From NCBI GenBank assembly GCA_964521085.1, contig CAZFPL010000014.1:1-64000 (forward strand): a DNA stretch of 64,000 nucleotides, in the 5' to 3' direction. This document shows positions 33,738-42,891 of this stretch, in pieces. The first letter of the stretch is position 1, and each line of letters opens with the position of its first letter. Source of the DNA: JAFGKK01 sp964521085. Its GTDB lineage: Bacteria; Chloroflexota; Anaerolineae; Anaerolineales; RBG-16-64-43. The notes under the pieces were generated by a model, which worked only from the letters and a program-made list of their open reading frames with translations, was not told the DNA's origin and made no database searches. The translations under genes were made by a program, and so were the position numbers.

Positions 33738-35318
33738 TCATTCGTGGCATGGTCCCGCGATCTGATCCCCGACGTCCTTCAATCGATATGGCGTCAGCCA
33801 CTTTGAATAATACACATGATCCTCCAGGGGAGGATAATCCGCTTGGAAGATTTCCCGGAAAATATACCGGAAGGTATTCACCGGAGTAATCGAGGGATAC
33901 AGGTTCGCCCGATATTCCTCCGGCAGGTAATAGGCGTTTAATATGGAGGCCCGCTCCCACATGCAGGAGCCCTGCGCAGAGGACCAATCCAACGTCGATC
34001 CGGGACCATGATCCCCTTGGAAAATGATGACCGCCGGCCGCTGCGCGTTGCTCAGGATGGCATGAGCGATTTCCAGCAATCGGCGGTTGATATACCCAAC
34101 CTGATCGGCATACCCGGACAAATATTCCTCTCTCGATCCGAAGAAATGATCCCCATCGACCAATTGATACGGCCGGTCCGCCTCGATCGAGGATCCATCC
34201 CCGCGCAGGACAAAAGGCGGATGCGCGGCAAAGATGTGGGCAAAGACGAACTTCGGTCCGCTCTCGGTGGAAACCTGAGCCAGGCTGTCCAACTGCCGAA
34301 GGATCCGTTCGCGGTGCATGGAATAACCCCATGTAATATATCCAAATTCATCCTTCGGAATAAGCTCCTGAAACGGCGAATCAAGAATCCAGAATTGTTC
34401 ATAGGCATTGATGCCGTACGGCCGCTCCAGCCCCAACCGCTCATCCGCATCCAGGATTTCCGTGGGGTAAAATCCCGAAAGGATATTCACCGTGCGATAT
34501 CCGCGGGCTTCCAGAAACGCCCGCGCCAGACTGTGCTGGATCATCACTGTAGGAAGCGTTCGATCCGTTGAACCCAATCCCCATTTTTGAATCTGCTCGT
34601 CGAGGTACTCGAGGTTGAGGGACGAGGCCAGGGAAAGAACCGTCTGCATATAATTGGAGTGCCCTTCTTCGGCGACATAGAAACCCATATCCGTCAACTG
34701 ATCCAGGAATTCCCTGTTGTCCATTCCGTACATGTCCCGAAGCACATCCTCGCGGCCGTACCCGTCCAGAATAATATAGTAAATATCCGGCGGGTCCGGG
34801 ATGGCGATGGCTGCGCTCTGCGCCGCCAGTTTTTCTTTCACCCACTCCGCGTTTTCGACTTTCCATTTTTCCACCCGGATGGTCGCGCTGACCATCATGA
34901 ACACGGAATAGGAAATGGAGCATACCCCGATCACGTTAAGGAAAAACGTAATCCGGGAAGGATTCGATACCAATTTCCAGAATCGCTTCGGGACAACGAG
35001 GACGATAATCAGGCCCCACAATACCAGCAGGGCAATCCATGTCGCTTTAACGGGGATGATCCATGCCGGAACATTGGTCAGCATCGGCATGCTCGTGAGG
35101 CCCAAAGAAATCCACATTAAAGTGCATGCGAAGGCGCTGTGCTGAAGGTCGCGCGTGATCAGCCAAAGGAGCCCCATCACGATGATGGTGACCGGGATGG
35201 ACAGCAACAGTATGCGGAACGCCAGGGCGGCCTCGATTTCCCAAATGAAACTCATCATCGGGGCGGCGATGAAGAAAAACGATATGAGAAAAGGGTGGAT
35301 CGGGAAAACGCGTTTCAT
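33738..35318 (-). CDS. Membrane sulfatase-fold protein, copy 2 (alkaline phosphatase superfamily)
   Basis: The protein has 526 residues. Four to five transmembrane helices occupy about residues 8-165, followed by an extracellular catalytic domain. The metal-binding features of the sulfatase/phosphopentomutase fold are present: the opening YYIILDGYGREDVL, then FVFAHIFAAHPPF, and VIIFQGDHGPGS. The layout resembles lipoteichoic-acid-synthase-like or phosphoglycerol/phosphoethanolamine transferases, but the catalytic threonine typical of LTA synthases was not located with confidence. The start was chosen at MKRVFPIHP behind GGAAGGA. Copy 1 and a GT-C transferase follow on the same strand, so the unit probably decorates an envelope polymer. 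Confidence 0.82.
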   Translation of the reverse strand: MKRVFPIHPFLISFFFIAAPMMSFIWEIEAALAFRILLLSIPVTIIVMGLLWLITRDLQHSAFACTLMWISLGLTSMPMLTNVPAWIIPVKATWIALLVLWGLIIVLVVPKRFWKLVSNPSRITFFLNVIGVCSISYSVFMMVSATIRVEKWKVENAEWVKEKLAAQSAAIAIPDPPDIYYIILDGYGREDVLRDMYGMDNREFLDQLTDMGFYVAEEGHSNYMQTVLSLASSLNLEYLDEQIQKWGLGSTDRTLPTVMIQHSLARAFLEARGYRTVNILSGFYPTEILDADERLGLERPYGINAYEQFWILDSPFQELIPKDEFGYITWGYSMHRERILRQLDSLAQVSTESGPKFVFAHIFAAHPPFVLRGDGSSIEADRPYQLVDGDHFFGSREEYLSGYADQVGYINRRLLEIAHAILSNAQRPAVIIFQGDHGPGSTLDWSSAQGSCMWERASILNAYYLPEEYRANLYPSITPVNTFRYIFREIFQADYPPLEDHVYYSKWLTPYRLKDVGDQIAGPCHE

Positions 35319-35545
35319 CGGCGGACGTCCTTCCATATACACGAACCTTTCGATTGCCGGGTGCGGGGGAGAGGACGACGGGATCGAGTTTCCCGCAATT
35401 TTCCAGACCGACACACAGGTCGATGAAGCAGGCGAGCTGGACGGGCAATCTTGGAGAATTGTAATCCCACCGGGAGGGTTTTCCCACATCCGTATTGATA
35501 GAACGGTTAATTCTTTGTAAATTACACAATCCATCAACGGATGGT

Positions 35546-36730
35546 TTAAGGCAATTTAAAAGGATAGCGCATATCCGCGATGGCCCCTCCCGCCACGGCA
35601 ATTTCCTCCAAGCGGTTCGTGCCCAATCCCGCTTCCCGGGCGAGGGATAAATAATTATCGGTGTGGATAAAGGGAGGTGTCTTGGAATCAGCCTGTGGAT
35701 CGAAACCCATCAAGGCGGTGGAAACAGCATCGGCGGCCACCGGATCCATTCCGGCGACGAGAATGCCCGGTTTCACCTGTGCCATCGTCGAATCCCATGG
35801 GCCGGCTCCGGCTTCGCAGGTAATGACCCCGTCGATCACGGCCAAATCCACCGGGCGGGCCAGGTTGAGTTCCAGGATGACGCGCGGAAGGCGGGTGTCG
35901 TACACGCCATCGGGGCCGTGCAGCGAGGTGCGGGCATTGTCGTCCGCCAATTTTTTATACGAGTTCAGGGGCGTAAGGCCGATCAGGTTCTTCAGCGCCA
36001 GGGTCACCCCCATGACGGAATGGCATTTCAATTTCGCCACCGAGATGAACACATCCAATTCCCGCAAAAGACCGTTCAAATAGAATTGATGATACACCTG
36101 CGCCTGCGGACCCACCGGGAAAGAGGCGAAATCGGAATAGGGCGCGGGATCGGATAGATTGATCAGCTTGGCGCCCAGCGGCTTGGCCATTTCCGCGTAG
36201 CCCCATTGGGCCCAGGCGGTTTCGTCGGCGATGCCGTCCATGATATAGAGCCGGCCGGCGCCCGCATCCTTCGCCCACCGGCCGAGCGCGCCGACGACCG
36301 CCGGATGGGTGGCGAACATTTCCGTGGCCGGAGGCCTGTCCGGAGTGTCCCACCACGGCCCGCCGGTGAGATTGGGTTTCAAACCAACCCGCGCGCCGGG
36401 TTTGATCAAACTGTCCAATCCGTCCAATTGCTCGAACATTTTCTGCACCTGCGCCTGCAGGGCACGCTCATCATAATTTTTCAAGCTGCCCAGCGCCACC
36501 TTGGCGCGCGGGATGTTGGTGGGAGTAAACGGTACCGGTGTATGCGTTCGTGTGCGGGTGGCCGTATCCGTCGCAGGCAGGTGTGTAACGGAAGGTGCGG
36601 GCGTATCGGATACAGCCGCAAGCGTGTCTACTCCCGGCCGGCAACCGGTCACGGCCGCGAGTCCCCCCACGCCCAACCATTGCAGGAATTGCCGCCGGCT
36701 CGGTTTCTTCAACATCCGCTGAAGATTCAC
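35546..36730 (-). CDS. DUF362-domain protein with Tat signal
   Basis: The protein has 394 residues and starts with GTG behind GGAGAG; an ATG five codons on is an alternative. The N-terminus has a twin-arginine signal (SRRQFLQWLGVGGLAAVTGC), with the Cys possibly lipidated. A Thr/Pro-rich linker (residues about 42-72) precedes the DUF362 domain. DUF362 features include RVGLKPNLTGGP, FISVAKLKCHSVMGVTLALKNLIG and the GMDPVAADAVSTALMGFDP motif near the end. DUF362 proteins often join iron-sulfur chemistry, but no ferredoxin-type cysteine cluster is seen. Export in folded form suggests a cofactor. The reaction is unknown. Confidence 0.87.
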   Translation of the reverse strand: MNLQRMLKKPSRRQFLQWLGVGGLAAVTGCRPGVDTLAAVSDTPAPSVTHLPATDTATRTRTHTPVPFTPTNIPRAKVALGSLKNYDERALQAQVQKMFEQLDGLDSLIKPGARVGLKPNLTGGPWWDTPDRPPATEMFATHPAVVGALGRWAKDAGAGRLYIMDGIADETAWAQWGYAEMAKPLGAKLINLSDPAPYSDFASFPVGPQAQVYHQFYLNGLLRELDVFISVAKLKCHSVMGVTLALKNLIGLTPLNSYKKLADDNARTSLHGPDGVYDTRLPRVILELNLARPVDLAVIDGVITCEAGAGPWDSTMAQVKPGILVAGMDPVAADAVSTALMGFDPQADSKTPPFIHTDNYLSLAREAGLGTNRLEEIAVAGGAIADMRYPFKLP

Positions 36731-36780
36731 GATCCACTCTCCATCCGGAATTTATACTGCCAGTAGTTTCTTCCAGGGAT

Positions 36781-37230
36781 CTACCGACTCTCCACCGGCT
36801 GCCGGGGATTCCCAAAAAGAACCCGCAACAATAACAATCCGCCGGCCGCGAGCGCCACAACTGCCAGATCGTAGGCGATGAGGGATGCGATCACAAGCGC
36901 CCACGGCCAGCCAACCGGCTCGGTTGCGCCCGAAGCCAGCCCGGTGACCTCCGCCAGCCACTGACACCCAAACCAAAGGAAGACCGCCAGCCCGAGACTC
37001 CAGCCGATGAGCTTCCGGCGCGAACGCATCCGCAAAGCAGCCCAAAGCAGCAGACATCCGCCGATCAACACGGCCGGGAAGAGCTCCGCAGGCATGAGAT
37101 AGTCGAATCGGAATCTGCGATCGCCTATGAAGCTTATTACGGCAAATAATATAGGCGCCAGAAGGGGAATCCAGACCAGCGCCGTTCCCGTCAGTGCCAG
37201 GATTTTGGATAGGACGTCCTTCTTTCCCAT
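36781..37230 (-). CDS. Small four-helix membrane protein
   Basis: The protein has 149 residues and a clear AAAAGGAG ribosome binding site. Four hydrophobic segments are visible at about 10-32, 46-65, 76-92 and 108-140, with a basic loop (RMRSRRKLIGW) between the second and third. No family was recognised. It precedes the DUF362 gene by about 50 bases on the same strand and may be transcribed with it. Confidence 0.7.
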   Translation of the reverse strand: MGKKDVLSKILALTGTALVWIPLLAPILFAVISFIGDRRFRFDYLMPAELFPAVLIGGCLLLWAALRMRSRRKLIGWSLGLAVFLWFGCQWLAEVTGLASGATEPVGWPWALVIASLIAYDLAVVALAAGGLLLLRVLFGNPRQPVESR

Positions 37231-37431
37231 TAGGTCTCCTTTTGGATTGCCGGCCGCGAATAATCAGCCGGACACTCAATCCACACACCTGCTCTCCGTT
37301 GAAATCTGCGGGAGTAATAATTCTGCATTATGCCATGCATTCATCCCATGGGAGAACGGGGATCGGTTCCCCGATAAAAAATGAATCGGCGGTTTTTCCT
37401 CCCCCCACGATACCTGCGCCGGATCCAATTC

Positions 37432-37932
37432 TTACTTTCCTTTGGTCAATCGCTTCTCCATGAGCGAGACTTGTTTGGTCCCATCGTAAGGCCGAAGCGT
37501 TCCCACTTCCGCAAACCCCCGGGTCCGGTGAAATTGAAGCGATATTGTATTCGGCGGAAAGATATCCACCTCACACGTAATAACCTCCACCCCGTTCTGT
37601 GCCGCAAAAGAAAAAAGATCCTGATAAAAAAATCCGGCAATTCCTTTTCTCCGATGGTTCTCTTTTACCACGATGCGATCGATATAGAGAAAGTTGTTGT
37701 ATCTATCGGAGAACCACAGATAATTCGGACTGTCGTATCCTGTGTTCTCCCGAAACGCCAGCACAAACGCCAGGATCCGGCCGTCTTCTTCCAAGACCCT
37801 GGCATAGGCTGCCTGAGCATGCAGTTGTTTGAGTCGTTCCAGGGTGAGCGGACTTAAATAATTTACGGAGTCTTGGTTTAATTCCATTATCGCGGAAAAA
37901 TCCGCGGGCTGAATAGTTCGGATTCCAATCAT
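37432..37932 (-). CDS. GNAT-family N-acetyltransferase
   Basis: The 166 residues cover a single GNAT domain. The start IRTIQPADFSAIMELN is typical. Motif A, which binds acetyl-CoA, is IDRIVVKENHRRKGIAGFFYQDLF, with the (Q/R)xxG(x)G/A-type loop reading RRKGIA. The C-terminal strand and helix (ISLQFHRTRGFAEVGTL) complete the fold. The acceptor is unknown. It starts one base after the acyltransferase-3 stop, so the two genes are almost certainly co-translated. Confidence 0.88.
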   Translation of the reverse strand: MIGIRTIQPADFSAIMELNQDSVNYLSPLTLERLKQLHAQAAYARVLEEDGRILAFVLAFRENTGYDSPNYLWFSDRYNNFLYIDRIVVKENHRRKGIAGFFYQDLFSFAAQNGVEVITCEVDIFPPNTISLQFHRTRGFAEVGTLRPYDGTKQVSLMEKRLTKGK

Positions 37933-37933
37933 C

Positions 37934-39118
37934 CTACCCTTTGTTCCACACCGTCAGCCGGTGCGGTAAATCCGCCCTGATAATCCGCCGGATCAATATG
38001 GCGGCGCCCCAGCTCAGGGTCAGGCCGCCGACGAACACGACGCTGAATTTAATCCAGGCGGGCCAAGTCCCTGAAAGCAACGCATATTGGATCCAAGTAA
38101 CGATCCCATAGTGCAGGATATAGATGCCGAACGCGTTGGCGCCTAGGCTATCCAGAATGGGATGGCGCCTGCGCATATGCTTAAGAAAGACTCCGAGAAG
38201 ACCCAGGGATGCACCAGCACAACTGCTGGCAAAGGCGATTCCCAGGATGATTTTCGATGCAAGGCCATATTGCTCGCCGCCCGAAAGCATGAAAAACAGT
38301 AAAAAGGAAAGGATTCCCATCGGCCAATACCATCCCCGATACTTCGGCACCGCGTTCCGCCGCTCCGGATTATCGCCGAGTGCGATCCCCAAGAGGAAGT
38401 AGGCGAGATACAAAGGAATTCGAGCGGGTTGGACGTCGAACGGCCCCGCCAGTGAGACCCACCAATAGGGGGATAAAAAAATGTATGCGGGCAGAAACGA
38501 TGCAACTGTCGCAAGGAAAATGACAAGCGCCGAAGGCGTCCGGCGGATTCCATCGAACAAGGACGGCGCAAACCGATACGCCAGCGCCAGAACGCCATCG
38601 AACGCCAAGAGCAGCCATAGAAACCATGCCGGTCCGGTCGACCAGCCGTCCGTAGTGAAGTATGGGATCCAGTATCCGGTGTGCGATTCGGGATTTGACA
38701 TCAAAAAGGACGGCCAAAAGGCCAGCGGCATCAGGATGAGCACGGACACGACGAATGGAATTCCCAACCGTCGCAGGCGTCCGAGGAAGAAATCCCGGCT
38801 TCCCTTGCGCCGGAGGCTGGAGACGGCGAAGAAACCGGAAATCAGGAACAGCAAGGCCATGAAGAATGTATCGATGAACAACACAATCAGATCTAGGACC
38901 GGCCAGCGGCTGGAGTCCACGATGGGGGCTGTCGAATGGATGTAGTAAGCAAAGTCGAATGTGGAGAACTTCGTGTAGGCGAGGGCCGCATGAAGAAACA
39001 CCACCAGAACAATCAGGAAAGAGCGTAGATAATCGAGGGAGAAATCGCGCCTCTCGAGGCGAGGCGGTTCGGAGGGGGAATCCGTTGGGGATTTCCGGAC
39101 GGGTTGGCTACGCATCAT
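37934..39118 (-). CDS. Acyltransferase-3 family membrane protein
   Basis: The protein has 394 residues and about ten transmembrane segments. The domain opens with SLDYLRSFLIVLVVFLHAALAY, containing the family His used in acyl transfer, after a basic cytosolic tail of about 25 residues. These proteins O-acetylate or O-succinylate exported glycans, and the overall pattern resembles the OpgC/MdoC branch. AAGGAG precedes the ATG; an adjacent second ATG is an alternative. It is followed directly by a GNAT gene. A role in modifying envelope sugars would match the nearby sulfatase/GT-C unit, but this is inference. Confidence 0.87.
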   Translation of the reverse strand: MMRSQPVRKSPTDSPSEPPRLERRDFSLDYLRSFLIVLVVFLHAALAYTKFSTFDFAYYIHSTAPIVDSSRWPVLDLIVLFIDTFFMALLFLISGFFAVSSLRRKGSRDFFLGRLRRLGIPFVVSVLILMPLAFWPSFLMSNPESHTGYWIPYFTTDGWSTGPAWFLWLLLAFDGVLALAYRFAPSLFDGIRRTPSALVIFLATVASFLPAYIFLSPYWWVSLAGPFDVQPARIPLYLAYFLLGIALGDNPERRNAVPKYRGWYWPMGILSFLLFFMLSGGEQYGLASKIILGIAFASSCAGASLGLLGVFLKHMRRRHPILDSLGANAFGIYILHYGIVTWIQYALLSGTWPAWIKFSVVFVGGLTLSWGAAILIRRIIRADLPHRLTVWNKG

Positions 39119-39167
39119 CGCTCCTTAAAATTTTTAAGTGGAATTGCGGGTAATCCCACCCTTTCCC

Positions 39168-39662
39168 TCAGCCTGACTGATGAGATAGTCTTTTCCCGGT
39201 CTCCAGATAATGATTGATCGCTGCTTCCCAATCCTTTAGATCGTGCGCATACATCAACCGGGCTGCGTTTTCATTGATGGCGTTCCCCATGTCCGTCAGC
39301 CCTAAAAATGCATAGGATATTTCCGCCTTTGTGGTCCGTTCTGAAGCAGCTTCCCGGCAGCGGATGGTGATCCACCAGACTCTCTCCGGAGTGAAGACGG
39401 TATATTCGATGACGGCCTGTTCCGGGAGATATTTCGAAACCAACCAAGTGAAATCCGGTTCTCCGTGTCCGTGCGAGGATGTCCGGAAGACCATATGCTC
39501 TTCCACCCCGCCCCCCGCCGGGAACAGGATCCGGGGAGCCCAGCCGTCCGCCCACTCTTGTTCCCTGATCGGGCCGAACAGGGGAAACACTTCCTTAAGC
39601 GAACCATTCAAGGTGATGGTGCTTGTCCGGGATACTCTCTTGGAAACGAAAGAAGATCCCAT
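39168..39662 (-). CDS. SRPBCC-fold protein
   Basis: The start MGSSFVSKRV has GGAGGAAA in front, giving 164 residues. The pattern of the START/Bet v1-like fold is visible: STITLNGSLKEVFPLFGPIREQEWADGW, a central run of beta strands (HGEPDFTWLVSKYLPEQAVIEYTVF, RVWWITIRC) and a long C-terminal helix. Such proteins bind hydrophobic ligands or act as small cyclases. The ligand is unknown. It lies between an acyltransferase and a methyltransferase on the same strand but with sizeable gaps. Confidence 0.75.
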   Translation of the reverse strand: MGSSFVSKRVSRTSTITLNGSLKEVFPLFGPIREQEWADGWAPRILFPAGGGVEEHMVFRTSSHGHGEPDFTWLVSKYLPEQAVIEYTVFTPERVWWITIRCREAASERTTKAEISYAFLGLTDMGNAINENAARLMYAHDLKDWEAAINHYLETGKRLSHQSG

Positions 39663-39933
39663 GATGGTTTCCTCCGGATTTCCACTAGATGTCATTTCCG
39701 CCCACCCGAATCCCTTGTCCGGGCGTGCCAACAAACGGGGATGGGGGCATCCGCCTGATCCTTTTTCCCGTCTCCATATGGACGATGCTGTTCCTTTTCC
39801 ATCCCGAATTTTCGAGTATGTGAAATCTTCGCATCATCGAAGTGAAACAAATTCGCGCCCAGGAACGAACCCGAGCCGCCTCAAACCAACATTCGAAATC
39901 CCATTCCACGGCCGCCATCCCGATAAGAATGGA

Positions 39934-40731
39934 TCAATGCCTGCGCAATATCACCAAATAAATCTGATTCGGGACTTCGACAACCGTTCCCGGCTTGTCA
40001 AACTTATCCGCCAGTTCGGATTCCAGAATCTGTACCGCTGTCGCATGGGTGCTGTCTGAAGGAAAGACGGTGAAGGAATAAGCCCGGTTCTTAATGTATT
40101 CCAGAGCCTTTCCGATGGGAATGCGCGAAATCCATTGCCACCGGTCTTTGATCCATTCCGCATCGCATCCCAGAGTTTGGGAATATTCGACCGCCTCGCG
40201 GGTGCTTTTTACGCCCAACTCCGGAATAGGGCTCCCCAGGGAGGCGCAGATTTCCCTGTATCGATCGTTCAGGAAGGGAACTTCGGCGCCCGTTCCGGTA
40301 TGCATCAGGACGATAACCCCCTGCTTCCGGACCACACGCAGGATTTCGCGGACCGCGTTTTTCCAATCAGGGAGGAAATAGAAAAAATGAACCACGATCG
40401 CGGCATTAAAAAGACTGTCCGGAAAAGGCAAACGGGCGACGTCGGCTCTCGATAATACAACAGGCGGCATTTTGGAATTTTGTTCCAAGCGCCGCTTCAG
40501 CGCGCCCAGCATTTCATCGGAAATATCCGCGCCCACGACCCGGTACCCCAATTGGGCCAAGGGAACCGCTATCCTGCCGGACCCGATGCCGGGTTCGAAG
40601 AAAACCGGGAAATCGCTTACCGGGAAGGCGGCTGAAATATATTGAAGAGCCGAAACGAAACAACCTTCGTCGAAAGAGCGGCTTTCATCATATAACGCGA
40701 CCAAGCCATCAAACGATAATGATTTCACCAT
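39934..40731 (-). CDS. SAM-dependent methyltransferase (class I)
   Basis: The protein has 265 residues. Motif I is FFEPGIGSGRIAVPLAQLG (residues about 43-61), followed by the acidic strand end VVGADISDEML, then ADVARLPFPDSLFNAAIVVHFFYFLPDW. The last part matches the Methyltransf_11 arrangement. The C-terminal region (KDRWQWISRIPIGKALEYIKNRAYSF) probably shapes the substrate pocket. The substrate is not readable. No partner gene is overlapped. Confidence 0.85.
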   Translation of the reverse strand: MVKSLSFDGLVALYDESRSFDEGCFVSALQYISAAFPVSDFPVFFEPGIGSGRIAVPLAQLGYRVVGADISDEMLGALKRRLEQNSKMPPVVLSRADVARLPFPDSLFNAAIVVHFFYFLPDWKNAVREILRVVRKQGVIVLMHTGTGAEVPFLNDRYREICASLGSPIPELGVKSTREAVEYSQTLGCDAEWIKDRWQWISRIPIGKALEYIKNRAYSFTVFPSDSTHATAVQILESELADKFDKPGTVVEVPNQIYLVILRRH

Positions 40732-40812
40732 TCATCCTTTTTTCGATCCCCGGCGCATCCTTGAATTCGCAGCCACCGGTTCCTCCGACCGGGCCGCGAC
40801 GCGCTTGAGGAA

Positions 40813-41211
40813 CTAGTTTTGCTTTGATAATCTCAGGAAATCTTGAACTCCTGCCATACGCAATCCACTCCTGATTAATGCAGGAAACGCCTTCAAGCCG
40901 ATTCCCTTATCGATAAATTCCGGGTGGATGAGAGCGTATTCCTTATTCTTCCAGATTAAAGAACATCCGCCTTTGGCCAGCACATTCGCCGCCCAATCGA
41001 CTTTCCTGCCGTAGGTAAGCGCGATGACAAAACCGCCTTCCACCGGTTCGGCGATAATCGGAATTCGATATCGCTTTCCGGTTTTCCGTCCTTCGTGGGC
41101 AAGGATCGAAAAATGGCCGAAACTTTTTCCGGCGATATGGATCATCATCTTGTTCGTCGCATACTTGTTCATCACGCGGACGCGATCACGGATTGCTTGT
41201 TTTAAAGTCAT
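40813..41211 (-). CDS. Nitroreductase/deazaflavin-dependent oxidoreductase-like protein (DUF385 type)
   Basis: The start MTLKQAIRDR is preceded by AAGGAGGT, giving 132 residues. The split-barrel pattern FSILAHEGRKTGKRYRIPII, then FVIALTYGRKVDWAANVLAKGGCSLI, matches the PF04075 family. Its members use F420 or flavin to reduce small molecules. The short N-terminal helix and the GRKVDWAANV stretch typical of cofactor contact are present. It follows an FMN-reductase-like gene by about 40 bases, so the two probably form a redox pair. Cofactor identity is unproven. Confidence 0.82.
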   Translation of the reverse strand: MTLKQAIRDRVRVMNKYATNKMMIHIAGKSFGHFSILAHEGRKTGKRYRIPIIAEPVEGGFVIALTYGRKVDWAANVLAKGGCSLIWKNKEYALIHPEFIDKGIGLKAFPALIRSGLRMAGVQDFLRLSKQN

Positions 41212-41251
41212 GCGACACCTCCTTGGATTCTTGGCCATCCGACTTGGGGGA

Positions 41252-41845
41252 TCATCTTTTGGCTTCCCCTTTCCGGGAAAGGTCCATCCGCCGGGCGCAC
41301 CGCAATACATTTTCCCCCAGCACGGCAGCCTGCCGTAAGCGGTTGGGTTGCTGCAATATGTCGCCCGGTTTATCGGCGACGGCGGAGACGCCGTTCAATT
41401 CGCCGGGGACCGCGATTACGCCGGAGGACAGGAAGAAGTTGTAGATGACGGTGAGTACCATACTCTGGCCGCCCCCGGTCCCCCGTCCGACGGCGATTGC
41501 TCCGCCCGCGACCTCGGCAAGCGGGCGTTTTTCCCGGACCGCATAACTCCGGTCAAAGACCGCTTTCAATTGCGCGGTGACGTTGCGGTAATAGACGGGC
41601 GATGCGACTATCAGCGCGTTGCACGATTCAAACTCGTCATACAGGATATCCATATCGTCTTTTATCACGCACCCCGCCGTACCGAGGCAACCGTCGCACC
41701 CGCTGCAGGGCGCAACGGTCTTTTGGCTTAAGAGAAATTCCGTCACCGCCCATCCTTTTTCGCGAAAAGGCTCCAGCGCGTGATGAAGCAATATCTCCGA
41801 ATTTCCATTCCCCCTTGGGCTTCCAGAAATCCCAATGACCTTCAT
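41252..41845 (-). CDS. NADPH-dependent FMN reductase / flavodoxin-fold protein
   Basis: The protein has 197 residues from MKVIGISGSPRGNGNSE. GAGG stands nine bases upstream; an ATG three codons earlier is less well placed. The phosphate-binding loop of the flavodoxin fold is SGSPRGNGNSE. A CSGCDGC cluster at about residues 47-53 and the SPVYYRNVTAQLKAVFDR motif fit the iron-sulfur-flavoprotein-like branch of NADPH:FMN reductases. The CxxCxxC could hold an iron-sulfur cluster. The gene is upstream of a DUF385-type oxidoreductase in the same direction. The electron acceptor is unknown. Confidence 0.88.
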   Translation of the reverse strand: MKVIGISGSPRGNGNSEILLHHALEPFREKGWAVTEFLLSQKTVAPCSGCDGCLGTAGCVIKDDMDILYDEFESCNALIVASPVYYRNVTAQLKAVFDRSYAVREKRPLAEVAGGAIAVGRGTGGGQSMVLTVIYNFFLSSGVIAVPGELNGVSAVADKPGDILQQPNRLRQAAVLGENVLRCARRMDLSRKGEAKR

Positions 41846-42285
41846 CTTAATCATCCTCGCAATTTTTATTTCCGAACCCGGGAGGAACCGAAACGCTCCG
41901 TCGCATCCTGTCCGCGATCCGGATTACGGCTGCCGGGAATGGAAGGCCGCCGTCTCCCTCCATCTCACAGCCAACGCCCGATACGGCTGGGTATCGCCCC
42001 GCGCGACGGCATCCAGACATTTCTGAAAACTTTCCATATCCGTTTCGGCAATCGGCCGGACGGTCACAAGCAAGGATTCTCCATTATTCATCGGCTTTTT
42101 TCCATTCGGCTTACAGGAACTTGGCGCGCCGTACCCTTCGTTCCGCGGAGGGATTGGTCTTCCTCAAGTTTCAATCCAATCCGTCGGTTTGACAAGCCCA
42201 TCCAACGGCGCGGATGGCCTTATAATAACCTGGACTTGCCCGATTGTGCGGAGGCCGCGCAGCGGGAAAACCCATTCCTATTAAA
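41846..42285. other. 440-base stretch holding only a gene remnant
   Basis: Apart from the GNAT-like fragment there is only a TATAAT at 42221-42226, which could serve the EamA gene. A TTGACA at 42189-42194 is too far away (26 bases) to pair with it. Nothing else is seen. Confidence 0.5.
41924..42091 (-). pseudogene. Truncated GNAT acetyltransferase N-terminus
   Basis: A 55-codon frame starts MNNGESLLVTVRPIAETD and continues ESFQKCLDAVAR. This is the usual opening of a GNAT acetyltransferase (strand, then first helix). It then changes to unrelated residues and stops at TAA. No acetyl-CoA motif follows in any frame. It looks like the remnant of a gene broken by frameshift or deletion. Confidence 0.4.
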
Positions 42286-42741
42286 ATGACGCAGAGAAAA
42301 ATGACCTTCCTCTTCTACGGGGCGATCGCCCTGGTGGTAATTTCGAACGTGGCCTACCACCTCTTTCAGAAGGCCACACCGGCAACCGTCAACCCGATGG
42401 TCGCGCTGTCCGTAACCTACGGGGTCGCGCTGTTGGTATGCCTTATCCTGCTGCCGTTCTACCCCTCCCCGGAGGGTTTGACCGCCTCGCTGACCAGGGT
42501 CAATTGGGCCAGTGTTGGGTTGGGGTTGTCAGTGGTGGGGCTCGAGCTTGGCTTCCTGGCGGCCTACCGCGCCGGATGGCCGATCAGCCTAGCCGGGCTG
42601 GTGGCCAACGTGATCGTGGGCATGCTGCTTTTGCCGGTGGGATTGATTCTCCTGCGAGAGAAACTATCGTGGATCAACTTGCTGGGGATTGCGGTGTGCC
42701 TGGTCGGGATCGTCCTGGTGAACCTCAGAACTACAAAATAG
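42286..42741 (+). CDS. EamA/DMT-type half-size membrane protein
   Basis: The protein has 151 residues with about five hydrophobic segments, matching one EamA repeat (FLFYGAIALVVISNVAYHLFQK, VNWASVGLGLSVVGLELGFLAAYR, ISLAGLVANVIVGMLLLPVGLILLREKLSWINLLGIAVCLVGIVLVNL). Full DMT permeases have two repeats, so this would act as a dimer in the manner of short DMT proteins. The ribosome binding site is weak; an ATG at 42301 is an alternative start. The substrate is unknown. It ends about 100 bases before the PadR promoter. Confidence 0.82.
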   Translation: MTQRKMTFLFYGAIALVVISNVAYHLFQKATPATVNPMVALSVTYGVALLVCLILLPFYPSPEGLTASLTRVNWASVGLGLSVVGLELGFLAAYRAGWPISLAGLVANVIVGMLLLPVGLILLREKLSWINLLGIAVCLVGIVLVNLRTTK

Positions 42742-42846
42742 CCGCCGAATTTTCCCCCCGTCACACAAAGAATCCAAACAAATTCAGAGCCTTGAAACAA
42801 TTATTAAGTGCATCCCCCTCCAGGGCAATATTTCCGCGAAGCGGGC

Positions 42847-42875
42847 TTGACAAACCGAATTGCCGGTATTATTAT
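42847..42875 (+). promoter_or_regulatory. Promoter of the padR-like gene
   Basis: TTGACA at 42847-42852 and TATTAT at 42870-42875 are exactly 17 bases apart, a near-consensus housekeeping promoter. It predicts a start near 42882. Confidence 0.75.
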
Positions 42876-42891
42876 ATGACTAATATTATAT

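Noticed and set aside
41780..42289. Plus-strand frame of 169 codons
   Set aside because: It overlaps the flavodoxin-like gene in antisense, has no ribosome binding site and reads as random residues.
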